From Zea mays (lineage: Eukaryota; Streptophyta; Magnoliopsida; Poales; Poaceae), in NCBI RefSeq assembly GCF_902167145.1, contig NC_050104.1, positions 109,503,849 to 109,567,848 of the forward strand: a DNA stretch of 64,000 bases. The letters are read 5' to 3'. The number at the start of each line of letters is the position of its first letter. Within the stretch, counting starts at the first letter, position 1. This document shows positions 32,451 to 43,537 of this stretch, piece after piece. Made by a program: the position numbers and the translations under genes. The notes under the pieces were generated by a model, which ran no database searches, was not told the DNA's origin, and saw only the letters and a program-made list of their open reading frames with translations.

Positions 32451-34951
32451 AAGCCTTTTTCTTCATGTGACGTAAGGTCTTCGCTGATAGTGACTGTCTG
32501 CTTGGGCGTGGCCTGATCAAGGGGAACAGTCCTGGTTCCATCTTGGCTCTGCAACTGTGCCTTCTCGTGCTGCTTGTCGGCTGGGCTGGCGGGCGCGGGG
32601 ACCTCGCGCTGGGCCGTGAGACAGTGTACGTTCCTCTGACCAGGCACGAAGTCCCGCTCTATGTTGCGCGCCGTCTGCTGGTTGCCGTAGATCGTGATAG
32701 CGCCTAGCGGACCTGGTATCTTCATACATAGGTACAGTCCGTGGATGGCGGCTTCGAACTTATTGATTGAGCCCCGGCCCATGATGGCGTTGTACGGATA
32801 TACCATGTCGACAATGTCGAAGGTTACTTGCTCACTTCGGGCATTGGGTGCTACACCGAAGGAGAGGGGAAGCTCTATTTTGCCAACGGGGAAGGTGCCT
32901 TTGCCGCCGAAGCCATACAACGGATTGTCCGAAGGCTTGAGCAGGCTGTGGCTTATACCCATGCGGTCGAAGGCGTGGAGGAAGATGATGTCCGCCTGAC
33001 TGCCGTTGTCGACTAGGACTTTGTGCAAGTCCCAGCCTGCCACGCTGCAATTGATGACCATAGCGTCGATGTGGGGGGCGCTGCGCAGGTCGACGTCTCG
33101 TGCATCGAAGGTTAGCGGTATATGGGACCACTTCGTCTGCACGACTGGGCCGGTGACCGCGACATGGTTGATGCTGCGGTAGTGGTCCCGCTTCTGCCGC
33201 TTGGTGTCGAAGTCAGTGCTGGACCCCCCTGTTATCATGTGAATGACTCCGCGATATGGTTGATCGGCGAAGTCTTCCTGTTTTGGGGCGTGGGGGATGT
33301 TTTGGTGTTGCTGGTGTGGTGGTGGGGGTGGAGGAGGTACGATTTGTACTTCCTGATGGTGTTGGTAAGCGTGGTGCGGTGGATGCGGAGCGGGAGCGTG
33401 GATATATGGTGGAGGGGGTGGCTGGTAATTATGCGCGACAATTCTGGGATTGTCGGCTGGCTGCGCCCGCGCCATTCTGTCTCTGGTGGCCTTCGTTTCG
33501 GGGCAGTCTTTCGTTTGGTGGGCACAGTCTTCGCCGTGGAAAAGGTTGTAGAACCGGCGCGGCGGCTGCGCGCGCCCTCGGCCCCTGCCACGAGTTCCGT
33601 TCCCGCGGCCTTGGGGGGGATATTCCTGGCGACGAGGGGGGTCAGCAGCAGGCTGCTGGTTTGCGATGTTGTGCACTTGCTGCTGACTGCGGCCATCTCG
33701 ACCGGAGTCTGGTTGCGGAGTCCTCGTCCATGTGCGGCTGGACTGCGGGGCATCCTTGGGCTTCCGCTGTGACTCAACTTTGCGCTGGTGGAGCTCTTCG
33801 GATTTGGCATATTTTTCAAAGAGCTGATATAGCTCCTGAAGGTTCTTGGGTGGATCTCTTATACAGTGGCTGTAGAGGACGCCGGCCCGAAGGCCACTGA
33901 TGGCGTAGTGGATAGCGATCTGATCATCGACGGAGGGCAGCTGTGACTTGAGCGTTAAGAATTTGCGGTAATACTCCCGCAGAGTCTCCTTTTCCAGCTG
34001 TTTGCAAAGCGAGAGCTCGGCCAAAGCGTCGGTGTCTGGGCAGTACCCTTGGAAGTTGAGAAGGAACTTGTCCCTGAGACTTCTCCACGAATCAATGGAC
34101 AGCGGAGGCAATCTAGTGAACCAGGTGAGTGCTGGGCCCTCTAGGGCGATGATGAAAGACTTCGCCATTGTGGCGTCGTCCCCTCCGGCGGATGCAACGG
34201 CGACTTGATAACTCATTATGTATTGCGCCGGATCGGTGCTGCCGTTGTACTTGGGATATGCCCCTGCTCGGAAGTTAGCTGGCCACGGCGTCACTTGCAG
34301 GTGTGGCGCCAGGGGACTTCGCTCATCGAGGTAGTTGACCCCTTGGAATGGTGCGCCGTGCTGGAAGGCGTAATCATGTTGGGGGAAACGCGGGTTCTCC
34401 GGCTGCGGCCGGTGTTGCAGGGGTGGGCCATGCTGCAGGCCGAGGTGGCCTTCGCGCGTGTCCTCCGGTTGCGCGCGCTGCTGGAGGGGTGGCTCTTGCT
34501 GTAGACCGAGGTGGCCTTCGCGTTGCATCAGCGCGATCTCGCGCTCGAGGTCTTGGGCCTTCTGCTCCTCGTCGCGTATCATCTGCCGCACCTTGGCTAG
34601 TGCGGACACACGTTGGCGCTTGGCTTCCAGTATCTCTTTCTGCCTCTGGAGATTGCGGTTCTTGAGGCGCAGGGCGCGCAGCTGTAACTGTTCTTCTGTT
34701 GAGACGCCGAGGACCTCGCCGTCCTCGGTGAGATCCGCGCCCTCCACTGGGGCGAAGCCTGGGGGCGGCTGCGATTGTCCTTCGGCCCCGCAGGTGCGGA
34801 AGGTGTCGTCTTCGCAGGTGCGGGGAATGTTGTCTTCAGTGGGCTCTTGGTGGGTGGATTGGGTGAGGGCGAGGGCCTTGCCCTTTCTTGCGGCCAGCAG
34901 TGCTGCCTTCGCAGCCTCGTCAGCCTTCGGGTTAGCTCTCTTGGGTGCCAT
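32402..34951 (-). pseudogene. gag: gag-protease of element T, frameshifted at its 3' end
   Basis: The start is at 34951 (MAPKRANPKADEAAK), about 40 nt after the LTR; an open extension into the LTR to 35062 is ignored. A charged, coiled-coil N terminus (RQKEILEAKRQRVSAL) precedes a Gag domain (WFTRLPPLSIDSWRSLRDKF, ETLREYYRKF). A G/R-rich basic stretch, a degenerate zinc-knuckle-like FHGEDCAHQTKDC and a protease with LVDNGSQADIIF follow. Near 32450-32460 an A-run (GAAGAAAAAGG) marks a one-base frame change. After it this frame ends at SSPGPP while the pol frame continues. Indel is likelier than programmed shifting. Confidence 0.88.
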
Positions 34952-34973
34952 CGCGGGTGGTCTTGTCGTAGCA

Positions 34974-34991
34974 CGAACGGTGGGCGCCAAA
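34974..34991 (-). other. Primer-binding site of element T
   Basis: On the minus strand TTTGGCGCCCACCGTTCG directly follows the LTR end CCAACA. TGGCGCC-type binding sites are usual in Tat-lineage elements; the exact tRNA is not determined. Confidence 0.75.
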
Positions 34992-35466
34992 TGTTGGCAC
35001 TTGCTCTCAGTGGCAAGGAAACCAACAAGGGTGAACGGTGGTGACAACAGGGTTACGCGCACGGGGGCAATAGCTCTGTTGATCTAGCCTCTCACGGGCA
35101 CTGTGCGGGGGTATTTATAGGTATCTGAGTGCCCAGCGCCTCGTGTTAAGGACGCATGTGCCCTCAGACACCTAGTTTATCCCCAGAATATTCCCATAAA
35201 GCGGGGTTACAAGCCGTAATTACAAGAATGCCTTTACAAACTAGGCCCGTAACACAAAGGCGGCCACGCGGGGCCCGTTACAATGGGCCAGATCACACGT
35301 GGGCCTCAGAGCAGGACGAGGCCGTGCTACGGGGAGACGTCACCGCAGGCCTTCGTCTTGTGCTGAATGAAGCGAAGGGTGTCCCTGCCCGTTTTGTCTT
35401 TGTCAAACCAGCGACTGCAGCGAGAGACGACGAGCGAAGGGTGGCGTCTTTGCCTTCGCCCCAACA
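34992..35466 (-). repeat. 5' LTR of element T
   Basis: This is the same 475-bp sequence as 23745-24219. The TATA box on the minus strand is CTATAAATAC (35120-35111), about 350 bp from the 5' end, leaving an R-U5 of roughly 90 bp. Confidence 0.97.
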
Positions 35467-35619
35467 CCTTGATTTCCATCCCCAAATGTGATAGCTAGTT
35501 GGGGATCTTGGTTTTTCACGTAAGAGGAGAACATCTTCTTCTCCCCTGTCATGTGGTTTGTGCATCCGCTGTCGATGATCCAACTTGAGCCCCCGGATGC
35601 ATAAACCTACAAAACAAAT
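35467..35619 (-). pseudogene. pol: Protease fragment of copia element D, cut by insertion of element T
   Basis: One frame reads VYASGGSSWIIDSGCTNHMT with the copia protease active site Asp-Ser-Gly, then YVKNQDPQLAITFGDGNQ. It stops at the target site of element T. The continuation is at 23744 leftward. It is in a different frame from the upstream gag, and TTTTGTAG precedes VYASGG. A gag-pol frame change at this point seems native to the family and may involve splicing or frameshifting. Confidence 0.85.
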
Positions 35620-36560
35620 TTAGTTCTTGATTTTAGGTACCCAAACTGTTTTGGGTCCTTTGACATTAGATACAAGAACTTTGGGTACCCAAACACAAGT
35701 CTTTGACCCCTTGTGTTTGCCCCCAACATATTTGGCAACTACCTTGCCGGATTTGTTAGTTAAAACATAAGATGCATCAAAAGTCTTAAATGAAATGTTA
35801 GAATCATTTGATGCAATAGGAGTTTTCTTCTTAGGCAATTTAGCACGGGTTGATTGCCTAGAGCTAGATGTCTCACCCTTATAAATAAAAGCATGATTAG
35901 GGCCAGAGTGAGACTTCCTAGAGTGAATTTTCCTAATTTTGTGCTCGGGATAACCGGCAGGGTACAAAATGTAACCCTCGTTATCCTGAGGCATGGGAGC
36001 CTTGCCCTTAACAAAGTTAGACAATCTCTTAGGAGGGGCATTAAGTTTGACATTGTCTCCCTTTTGGAAGCCAATGCCATCCTTGATGCCAGGGCGTCTC
36101 CCACTATAGAGCATGCTTCTAGCAAATTTAAAATTTTCATTTTCTAAGTCATGCTCATTAATTTTAGCATTAAGTTGAGCTATGTGATCATTTTGTTTCT
36201 TAATTAAAGCTAGGTGATCATGGATAGCATCAACATTAATGTCTCTACATCTAGTGCAAATAGTGACATGCTCAATGGTAGATGTAGAGGGTTTGCAAGA
36301 TTTTAGTTCAACAATATTAGCATGTAGAATGTCATTTTCACTTCTAGGATTGGAAATGGAAGCATTGCAAACATCTAAGTCTTTAGCCTTAGCAATCAAT
36401 TTTTCATTTTCAATTCTAAGGCTAGCAAGAGATTCATTCAACTTGTTAAACCTAGCAATTAAACTAGCATTATCATCTTTAAGACTAACAAGAGAATCAT
36501 CACAAATATTTGAACTATCAACCTTAGCAATCAATTTAGAATTTTCATTTCTAAGGTTGG
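35620..36560 (-). pseudogene. gag: gag C-terminal part of copia element D (coiled coil)
   Basis: The open frame ends at TAA 35620-35622 after VWVPKIKN, the usual end of Opie/Ji-type gag. The first part is a long coiled coil rich in N, L and K (FNKLNESLASLRIENEKLIA). A basic region and repeated TCVWVPK/KTVWVPK motifs follow. It joins the previous segment only through a frameshift at about 36550-36570. Confidence 0.85.
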
Positions 36561-37769
36561 CAATATGTCATGGCAAGTGCTTAGCTCACTAGATAGTTTT
36601 TCACATTTTTCTACTTCTAGGGCGTAAGCATTTTTAACCTTAACATGCTTCTTGTTTTCCTTAATTAGGAAGTCCTCTTGGGAGTCCAAGAGTTCATCCT
36701 TCTCATGAATAGCACTAATTAATTCATTTAATTTTTCTTTTTGTTGCATGTTTAGGTTGGCAAAAAGGGTACGCAAATTATCCTCATCATCACTAGAATT
36801 AGCCTCATCGCTAGATGTCGCATATTTAGTGGAGGATTTAGATTTAACCTTCTTATTTTTGCCGTCCTTTGCCATGAGACACTTGTGGCCGACGTTGGGG
36901 AAGAGAAGACCCTTGGTGACGGTGATGTTTGCGGCGTCCTCGTCGGAGGAGGAGTCGGTGGAGCTCTCGTCGGAGTCCCACTCCCGGCAAACATGGGCAT
37001 CGCCGCCCTTCTTCTTGTAGTACCTCTTCTTCTCCTTTCTTCTCCCCTTCTTGTCGTCGCCCCTGTCACTGTCACTATTTAGTGGATATTTTGCAATAAA
37101 ATAACTGGGCTTACCACACTTATAGCACACCTTCTTGGAACGGGGCTTGTAATCTTTCCCCTTCCTTTGTTTGAGGATTTGACGGAAGCTCTTGATGATG
37201 AGCGCCATCTCCTCATTGTCGAGCTTGGAGGCGTCGATGGGGATTCTACTTGGAGTGGAATCTTCTTTCTTCTCCTCCGTTGCTTTGAATGCAACGGGTT
37301 GTGCTTCGGGCGTGGAGGAGTCGCCTTGCTCGATGATCTTTTTGGAGCCTTTGATCATTAGCTCAAAGCTCACAAATTTACCTATGACCTCCTCGGGAGA
37401 CATTAGCGTGTATCTAGGATCACCTCGAATTAATTGAACTTGCGTAGGGTTAAGGAAAACGAGGGATCTTAGAATAACCTTGACCATCTCATGGTCATCC
37501 CATTTGGTGCTCCCGAGGTTGCGCACTTGGTTCACCAAGGTCTTCAAGCGGTTGTACATGGCTTGAGGGTCCTCGCCTTGGTTGAGTCGGAACCGACCGA
37601 GCTCCCCCTCGAGCGTCTCCCGCTTGGTGATTTTGGTCACCTCATCTCCTTCGTGCGCGGTCTTGAGTACGTCCCAAATCTCCTTGGCGCTCTTTAACCC
37701 TTGCACCTTGTTATACTCCTCTCGACTTAGAGAGGCGAGGAATATAGTGGTGGCTTGGGAGTTGAAGTG
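36531..37769 (-). pseudogene. gag: gag central part of copia element D, zinc knuckle broken
   Basis: UBN2-type Gag motifs: GLKSAKEIWDVLKTAHEGD, KRETLEGELGRFRLNQGED, MYNRLKTLVNQVRNLG, LRSL. The zinc-knuckle site (about 37130-37085) reads CYKCGKPSYFIAKYP where the family pattern needs His and a third Cys. Both are Tyr here, so metal binding would be lost by two transitions. A Ser/Asp-rich acidic region follows. Confidence 0.88.
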
Positions 37770-38252
37770 TCAGATTTGGGCGACCTCATCCGAATCATAG
37801 TCTTCATCCCCCGGTGATGGTACCTGTACTCCAATCTCAACAACATCCCAAATGCTAGTGTGGAGTGAGGTTAGATGATGCCTCATTTTATCACTCCACA
37901 TATTATAATCTTCACCATCAAACATAGGTGGTTTACCTAATGGGACGGAAAGTAAAGGAGCACGTATGGAAATGCGAGGGTAGCGTAGGGGAATCTTACT
38001 AAACTTCTTGCGCTCATGGCGCTTAGAAGTTATGGACGACGTGTCAGAGCCGGAGGTGGATGGCGACGAAGAGTCGGTCTCGTAGTAGACCACCTTCTTC
38101 ATCTTCTTCTTCTTGTCACCGCTCCGACGCGACTTGTTGTGTGAAGGGGATCCCTTCACCTTGTTGGTGGACTCCCCGGATGGAGCCTTCCCATGGCTTG
38201 TGGCAGGCTTCTCGCCGGCCCCAATCTCCCTCTTGGCGGATGCTCCCGACAT
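37770..38252 (-). pseudogene. gag: gag N-terminal part of copia element D
   Basis: It starts MSGASAKREIGAGEKP at 38252. A basic/Ser-rich leader (KKKMKKVVYYETDSSSPSTS) is followed by the conserved KPPMFDGEDYNMWSDKMRHH. It ends at TGA 37770-37772, in frame with the following gag segment; the family has Arg at this place, which fits CGA to TGA. Confidence 0.9.
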
Positions 38253-38300
38253 CACTTCGAGCAGTTAGGCTCTAATGAAGCACCGGGCTCTGATACCAAT
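38253..38300 (-). other. Leader and primer-binding site of copia element D
   Basis: TGGTATCAGAG on the minus strand (38298-38288), two bases from the LTR end, is complementary to initiator tRNA-Met. The remaining leader is about 35 nt. Confidence 0.9.
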
Positions 38301-39483
38301 TGAAAGTCGCCTAGAGGGGGTGAATAGGGCGAATCTGAAATTTATAAACTTAAGCACAACTACAAGCCGGGTTAGTGTTAGAAATATGAACGAGTCCGAG
38401 AGAGAGGGTGAAAAACAAATCGCAAGCAAATAAAGAGTGAGACACAAGGATTTGTTTTACCGAGGTTCGGTTCTTGCGAACCTACTCCCCGTTGAGGTGG
38501 TCACAAAGACCGGGTCTCTTTCAACCCTTTCCCTCTCTCAAACGGTCACTTAGACCGAGTGAGCTTCTCTTCTCAATCAACCGGAACACAAAGTTCCCGC
38601 AAGGACCACCACACAATTGGTGTCTCTTGCCTCGATTACAAATGAGTTTGATCACAAGAAGAATGAGAAAGAAGAAGCAATCCAAGCGCAAGAGCTCAAA
38701 TGAACACAAGTGTCACTCTCTCTAGTCACTATTTATTTGGAGTGATTCCAGACTTGGGAGAGGATTTGATCTCTTTGGTTGTGTCTAGAATTGAATGCTA
38801 TAGCTCTTGTAATGTATTGGAAGGTGGAAAACTTGGATTCTATTGAATGTGGGGTGGTTGGGGTATTTATAGCCCCAACCACCAAAAGTGGCCGTTGGGA
38901 GGCTGTCTGTCGCATGGCGCACCGGACAGTCCGGTGCGCCAGCCACGTCAGCCGGCCGTTAGGTTCTAACCGTTGGAGCTCTGACTGGTGGGGCCTCTGG
39001 GCTGTCCGATGGTGCACCGGACAGGTCCTGTAGACTGTCCGGTGCGCCAACTGCGCGTGCTCTGACTCTGGCGCGCACTGTAGCGCATTGAATGCGGTTG
39101 CAGTCGACCGTTGGCGTGAAGTAGTCGTTGCTCCATTGGCACACCGGACACTGTCCGGTGCTTCACCAGACAGTCCGGTGAATTATAGAGGAGCGGCCTC
39201 CCATTTTCCCGAAGGTAGGGAGTTCAGCATCGAGTTCCCTGGTGCACCGGACACTGTCCGGTGGCATACCGGACAGTCCGGTGCGCCAGACCAGGGTGCC
39301 TTTTGGGATCTCTTTAGCTCTCTTTATTTGAACCCATCTTTGGTCTTTTTATTGGCTTGTTGTGAACCTTTGGCACCTGTAAAACTTATAGACTAGAGCA
39401 AACTAGTTAGTCCAATTATTTGTGTTGGGCAATTCAACCACCAAAATCAATTTAGGAAAAGGTGTAAACCTATTTCCCTTTCA
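38301..39483 (-). repeat. 5' LTR of copia element D
   Basis: It starts TGAAAGGGAAATAGG at 39483 and ends GACTTTCA at 38301 on the minus strand. GGCTATAAATACCC (38874-38861) is the TATA box. CACCGGACAGTCCGGTG-type palindromes occur near 38920-38940, 39015-39045, 39140-39185 and 39240-39285. The copy has an extra palindrome block at about 39145-39165 compared with the other LTR. Confidence 0.94.
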
Positions 39484-40554
39484 CTCTATATGGTTTTTGG
39501 GATTATTATTACACTATGTTCATGTTTCAATTATATTGTTGTTTTACTTATTGTCCATGACAATATCATTATATTAATTAGAACATGGAGCTTAACTTGA
39601 GAAACACGTGCCACCACAAGGGTGGTATGGGACGCCCTTGGCTGACTAATTAGGAAAGCTAGTGGAAGACTACCTTAGCCGAAAGGGGCAAGGGCAGTAG
39701 GGGAGTAGGCGTGTAGGGAGGTTCTCGGGTTGATTTTGCTGTGATGGCGGTTAGACGAGGGATTCCTACATTGCTCTTCCTAGAAACTGTAGCGGGTTTT
39801 CGGAAGCTAGCGGAACTTTGTAAAGGCCTTGTAGTGGATCCCTATCCCTTCACCTTGGTAGTGTATAAGGGTCTAGCTAACCCTGGCAACATGGGATACA
39901 CGACTTGTGGGTACAGGGTACAACCTCTGCAGAGTGTAAAACTGGTATACTAGTCATGCTCGTGGTCATGAGCAGCTCAAGACTCTCGCATGATTAATTT
40001 ATGGAACTAAATTCAATTTGTCATATGCTTTGCATTGCGGGTGTTGTTATCAATTTTGATCTACTACTTATTTGGGTTGGTATTTACTTATACTTAGTAA
40101 CTGCTAATAAAATTTTGACCAGCTTTAAAAGCAATGCTCAGCTTCAACCATCCTCTTTGGTAAGCCTTACACTTCACATGAACTCTCACCTTTGGCGAGT
40201 TCATGCACATTATTCCCCATAACTTGTTGAGCGATGAGCATATGTGAGCTCACCCTTGCTGTCTCACACCCCCACAGGTCAAGAGCAGGTACTGCAGGAT
40301 GAGTCGCATGGAGGATGCTGCGAGGTGTTCGTGAGAGGTCTAGGCCGTCGTCTCCCAGTCAACTTTGGGTTGCTGGATCGTTGTCTTCATATGATGTATT
40401 TATTTATTTATTTTGTACAGAACTCCTATTATATAGTAAAGATGTGACATTCGTTTCTGTACCAGGAGTCATCATATGTGTAAGACTTGGTCCTAGCACA
40501 CTTGGTGATTATGTTCCCGCCCGAGTCTTGGTGCCTCGAACCCCGAGTCTAACA
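39484..40554 (+). repeat. 3' end of LTR X (plus orientation)
   Basis: This continues 18676 after removal of element D. It contains the conserved TCACCCTTGCTGTCTCAC motif and CCCCCACAG acceptor-like site (40250-40277). It ends ...CCGAGTCTAACA at 40554, four bases before a tRNA-Met PBS, which defines it as a 5' LTR end. LTR X totals at least 2.5 kb from 17192 alone. Confidence 0.75.
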
Positions 40555-40558
40555 GAAG

Positions 40559-40570
40559 TGGTATCAGAGG
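40559..40570 (+). other. Primer-binding site of element X
   Basis: TGGTATCAGAGG follows the LTR end, matching initiator tRNA-Met at 11 of 12 positions of the usual TGGTATCAGAGC. Confidence 0.85.
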
Positions 40571-40992
40571 AATGTTTACTATAGGACGAAACCTAGATAG
40601 AACTAGACAACCATTACTTACTTACCTTTGCTACTCTGGTCCATTCTAAACTTTTCTTAATCCTTTCTCATCTATTTCTGCTTTACTTTGATTATTCTTA
40701 CCTTCTCTCTTCTAAAGACAAAAGTGGATTTCACACTTTGAAATCATGTGCCTAAATTGACTTTAGGAATAGGGGACCTACTCTTAGGAACAAAATCAAA
40801 ACTATTTTTGTAAATATTTATATGCTTGAGTGTTTGTTCTTATCATACTTGTCTGATTTGGATCTTTGATTGAGTATGATGAGTTGTGGAGTAATGTCCA
40901 CAATTGCATCTCCATATACACCTAGGCATAAGGGAGAATATTTATAAAGTAGACAACACAGATTATCCCCCATTAAAATATATCTAGCTTCA
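40571..40992 (+). other. Internal leader of element X, interrupted by element E
   Basis: AT-rich, no coding frame of note. This is the untranslated start of X's internal region. It stops at cttca (40988-40992), the target site of element E; the rest of X lies beyond the right edge of the window. Confidence 0.6.
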
Positions 40993-41710
40993 TGTAACAT
41001 CCCAATTTTGATCCCGAGGTTAGAAACCCTAAACTCCTAACCCCCCCTTATTATCTCCTAAGACCCCATCTCACAAAGCATTTTATTCATCATACGCATG
41101 CACCATAATTTCTAGTAACACTTTACATAAAATATTTCATTTTGGACACCTAGGAAATTTATATATGAATTTTTGTTTAAAGGAAAAAGGGGTTAAGGAA
41201 AAGAAAGGAGAAAAGAAAAAGGAAAAAGAAAAAGAAAACCCTTCCCTCTCGGCTGGGACGATTCTGGCCCAAGTCTCCCACCCCCTCTCTCCCGCACGCC
41301 CGCGCCTCTCCCCCGCTCACGGCCCACGCGGCCCATCTCCCCCGCGCGCTCACGCGCCACGCTCTTCCCTCCCCTGCTGACCGCCCGGCCCCACCCATCA
41401 GCCGCGCCCTCTCTTTCTCCCTCGCACCCGCTCTTCCGCTGACAACCCGGTCCCGCTCGTCAGCCCCTTCTCTCTCGCCCGTGATTGGCCATCGACGCGA
41501 TCGTCGCCGGCCATCGTCCGCCCCATCTCCTCGCCATTAACTCACTCACCAGTCGAATTGGCGCCTTGCGTCACCGCGCCCTGTGACCGAGCCATCCCGT
41601 CGCCACCGCCTGCCTGAGCCATCCCGTCGACACCACTGTGCGCCATCATCGCCGTTGCAGCACGCCTCGCTGGTGCACGCCACCTCCTCCTTCCCCCCTC
41701 CCCGACCGCC

Positions 41711-41718
41711 TATAAAAG
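41711..41718 (+). promoter_or_regulatory. TATA box of element E 5' LTR
   Basis: TATAAAAG in CGCCTATAAAAGGACCGCCC. Transcription would start near 41745, so R plus U5 is about 2 kb and includes the candidate intron. Confidence 0.75.
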
Positions 41719-42510
41719 GACCGCCCTGAGGCCCACATCTCCTCGCACCAGCCTCGGCCACTCCCTCCCCCTCCCCTAGGCCCAATCGAGCTCGGCGCCA
41801 TCATTTTCCCCTCTCCAGTGAGCCTCTCTCTCCCCTCTTTGGTGGCTTAAAGTCTAATTGATATAGTTCACGAGCTCCGCCACTTCGCCACAAGCACAGC
41901 GCGCCCTTCTCCTTCGCCTATCACGCCCGGTAGCCCCATCGACGACCTCGCCGCCGCGAGAACCCTCCACCTCGCTGTGGACCGGCCATCCGAAGTGCCT
42001 ATCGGTCAAATTGAGCCCTCCACCATGACCCCCTACCCCTACCCATGCTTCGCCACCTCCCCAACCACCCAGAACCGGATCACCGACGGAGAACTGATGT
42101 CGGGCTCCGGCGACTGGTTTTCCCTCCCGGCCGGACCCCCGTCTCGCCCCTAATACCGTTTCCCCCTCCCCCTCGCTGGCACATGGGCCCATGCCCACGG
42201 CGCCGTCCCCGCGTCGCTCCTGCTGGCAGGCTGAGTTAGGCCGGCCGCCCGCGTGGCCACGCGCGCGAGCACGCTCGCTGGGCCGAAATTCCCCCCGGGC
42301 CTAGCTAACTAGGAAACCTTATCCTTTTTTCCTTTTCCCTTTTCCCTTTTTCTTTTCCTATTTTCATATATATGTTAATATGTTGATATTTTATGCACCA
42401 AAAATAGTCCAAATATTCTTTAAGTCACAAAATAATAATAATATTTAGAACTTGACACACCTTACTAAGCCACAATGGTTGATGTAGTGTTTTTTGCCTC
42501 TTTGTGCTAG

Positions 42511-43537
42511 GCGAAGAGGGATCCGATCCTCCGGAAATCGTAGCTCCGGAAGAAGGGCAAGAGCCCGACCTCTCGGAAATAGACCTTTTGTGCCAAGAGA
42601 ACTTCGACGAAGGCAAGTCCATTCTTCCCTTGATGCATGAATTACCTACTCTTTCTACCACTACCTAAGCCGGGAATCTGGGTTGGGTTCTATACATTGT
42701 GAGTCGAGAGATGGCCTGCATTAAAGAATGTCTTTTGAGTAAGAAATGTGGGTCGAGGAAATGGTGGTTTTTCTAAAAAGGAAAATGTTTTCAAAAAGTG
42801 GATGATGAAGGGTATTCACCCTTATCACCTTTTGAGTGGGATGGTCAGGGACTCCCTGGTTTAGGGGAGGGCCTCATGTGTTGGCTCAGCCGGTTTAGGT
42901 GTGAGCAGGAAGGAGTGTCCCCTCATATAAGGACTAGTTTGTCATCCTTTACTACCTGTACACATGACAAGTACAACCACTCGAGACTGTATGGGCAGTC
43001 ACTCAATCTGAACTTGTATGGTCCTAACCCTAGGGTTATGATGGTTGGGGAGCACCGGGAGGATAAGGTGAGGGAATGTTTTGTGCGGTTTGGGCATGGC
43101 GGTGGCCTGACTCCTTCCGGTATAACCGTTAAGGTAAGGACGTGCAAGGAAGGAAAGAGATTCGGATCTCATTGGCCATGAGACCGCAGAGCTGGACTAG
43201 TGGGTAAAGTGTACCCCTCTGCGTAGAGTTTGAAACTTGTGTTTTTGATCTTCATAAATAGGGAAGTGTGTGTGGGTGTTTTTGGAAATAAAAGTAATAC
43301 CATGGGAGCGGGAAGCTCAGTGGTGGTTGAGTGTGAAAATGTGCTACTTCTCTCTCTAGGGTAAACCATCAAAGTATAGCCTTTCTCTGAAAAAGAAAAG
43401 AGTGACTTCAACTCCACCTTACCAAGCATGTACTGTATAGGTCTCTAGGATGGGCTTGCGGAATACCTAGTGTATTCACCCAGATTTATTTATGTTTTTT
43501 AGGAGCTGAAGACTTCTTTTTTGCTATGTTCGACTAG
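42511..43537 (+). CDS. Candidate spliced acidic ORF inside element E LTR (exons 42511-42612 and 43503-43537)
   Basis: The acceptor CTCTTTGTGCTAG (42509-42510) opens a 102-nt exon coding for an acidic peptide (EEGSDPPEIVAPEEGQEPDL then SEIDLLCQENFDE). The donor is GAAG/GCAAGT (42613). The acceptor is TTTATGTTTTTTAG (43501-43502), and the next exon encodes AEDFFFAMFD followed by TAG. The phase-1 junction matches that in element A. The intron is 890 nt. No start codon or first exon is established; splicing is inferred from sequence. Confidence 0.45.

Larger units (their letters stand above)
23745..35466 (-). mobile_element. Element T: Tat-lineage Ty3/gypsy retrotransposon with antisense gene
   Basis: The LTRs are 475 bp (23745-24219 and 34992-35466), with perfect duplication CCTTG (23740-23744 and 35467-35471). 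Sense order is 5' LTR, PBS, gag-PR, RT-RNH-aRNH-IN, 81-bp tandem repeat, antisense gene, PPT, 3' LTR. A second, archaeal-type RNase H and antisense ORF(s) before the 3' LTR are known for the Tat lineage (Grande, Retand). I count five differences by eye between the LTRs, all transitions, so insertion is recent. I do not assign a family name. Confidence 0.93.
18677..39483 (-). mobile_element. Element D: Sirevirus-type Ty1/copia retrotransposon (Opie/Ji-like), interrupted
   Basis: The LTRs are at 18677-19842 and 38301-39483, with a perfect 5-bp duplication CTCTA on both sides (18672-18676 and 39484-39488). Order in sense (minus): 5' LTR, PBS, gag, PR, IN, RT, RNH, PPT cluster, 3' LTR; IN before RT defines copia. 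The palindromes CACCGGACACTGTCCGGTG in the LTRs and several CTCCCCC polypurine-tract copies near the 3' LTR are Sirevirus marks. Without the nested element T the length is about 9.1 kb. The coding region is badly broken. The choice between Opie and Ji is not settled. Confidence 0.9.

Noticed and set aside
40996..41400. AAGAAAAAGG-rich block at the start of the element E LTR as a coding Lys-rich ORF
   Set aside because: Repeated in the 3' LTR with length differences that shift the frame; typical purine-rich U3 sequence.
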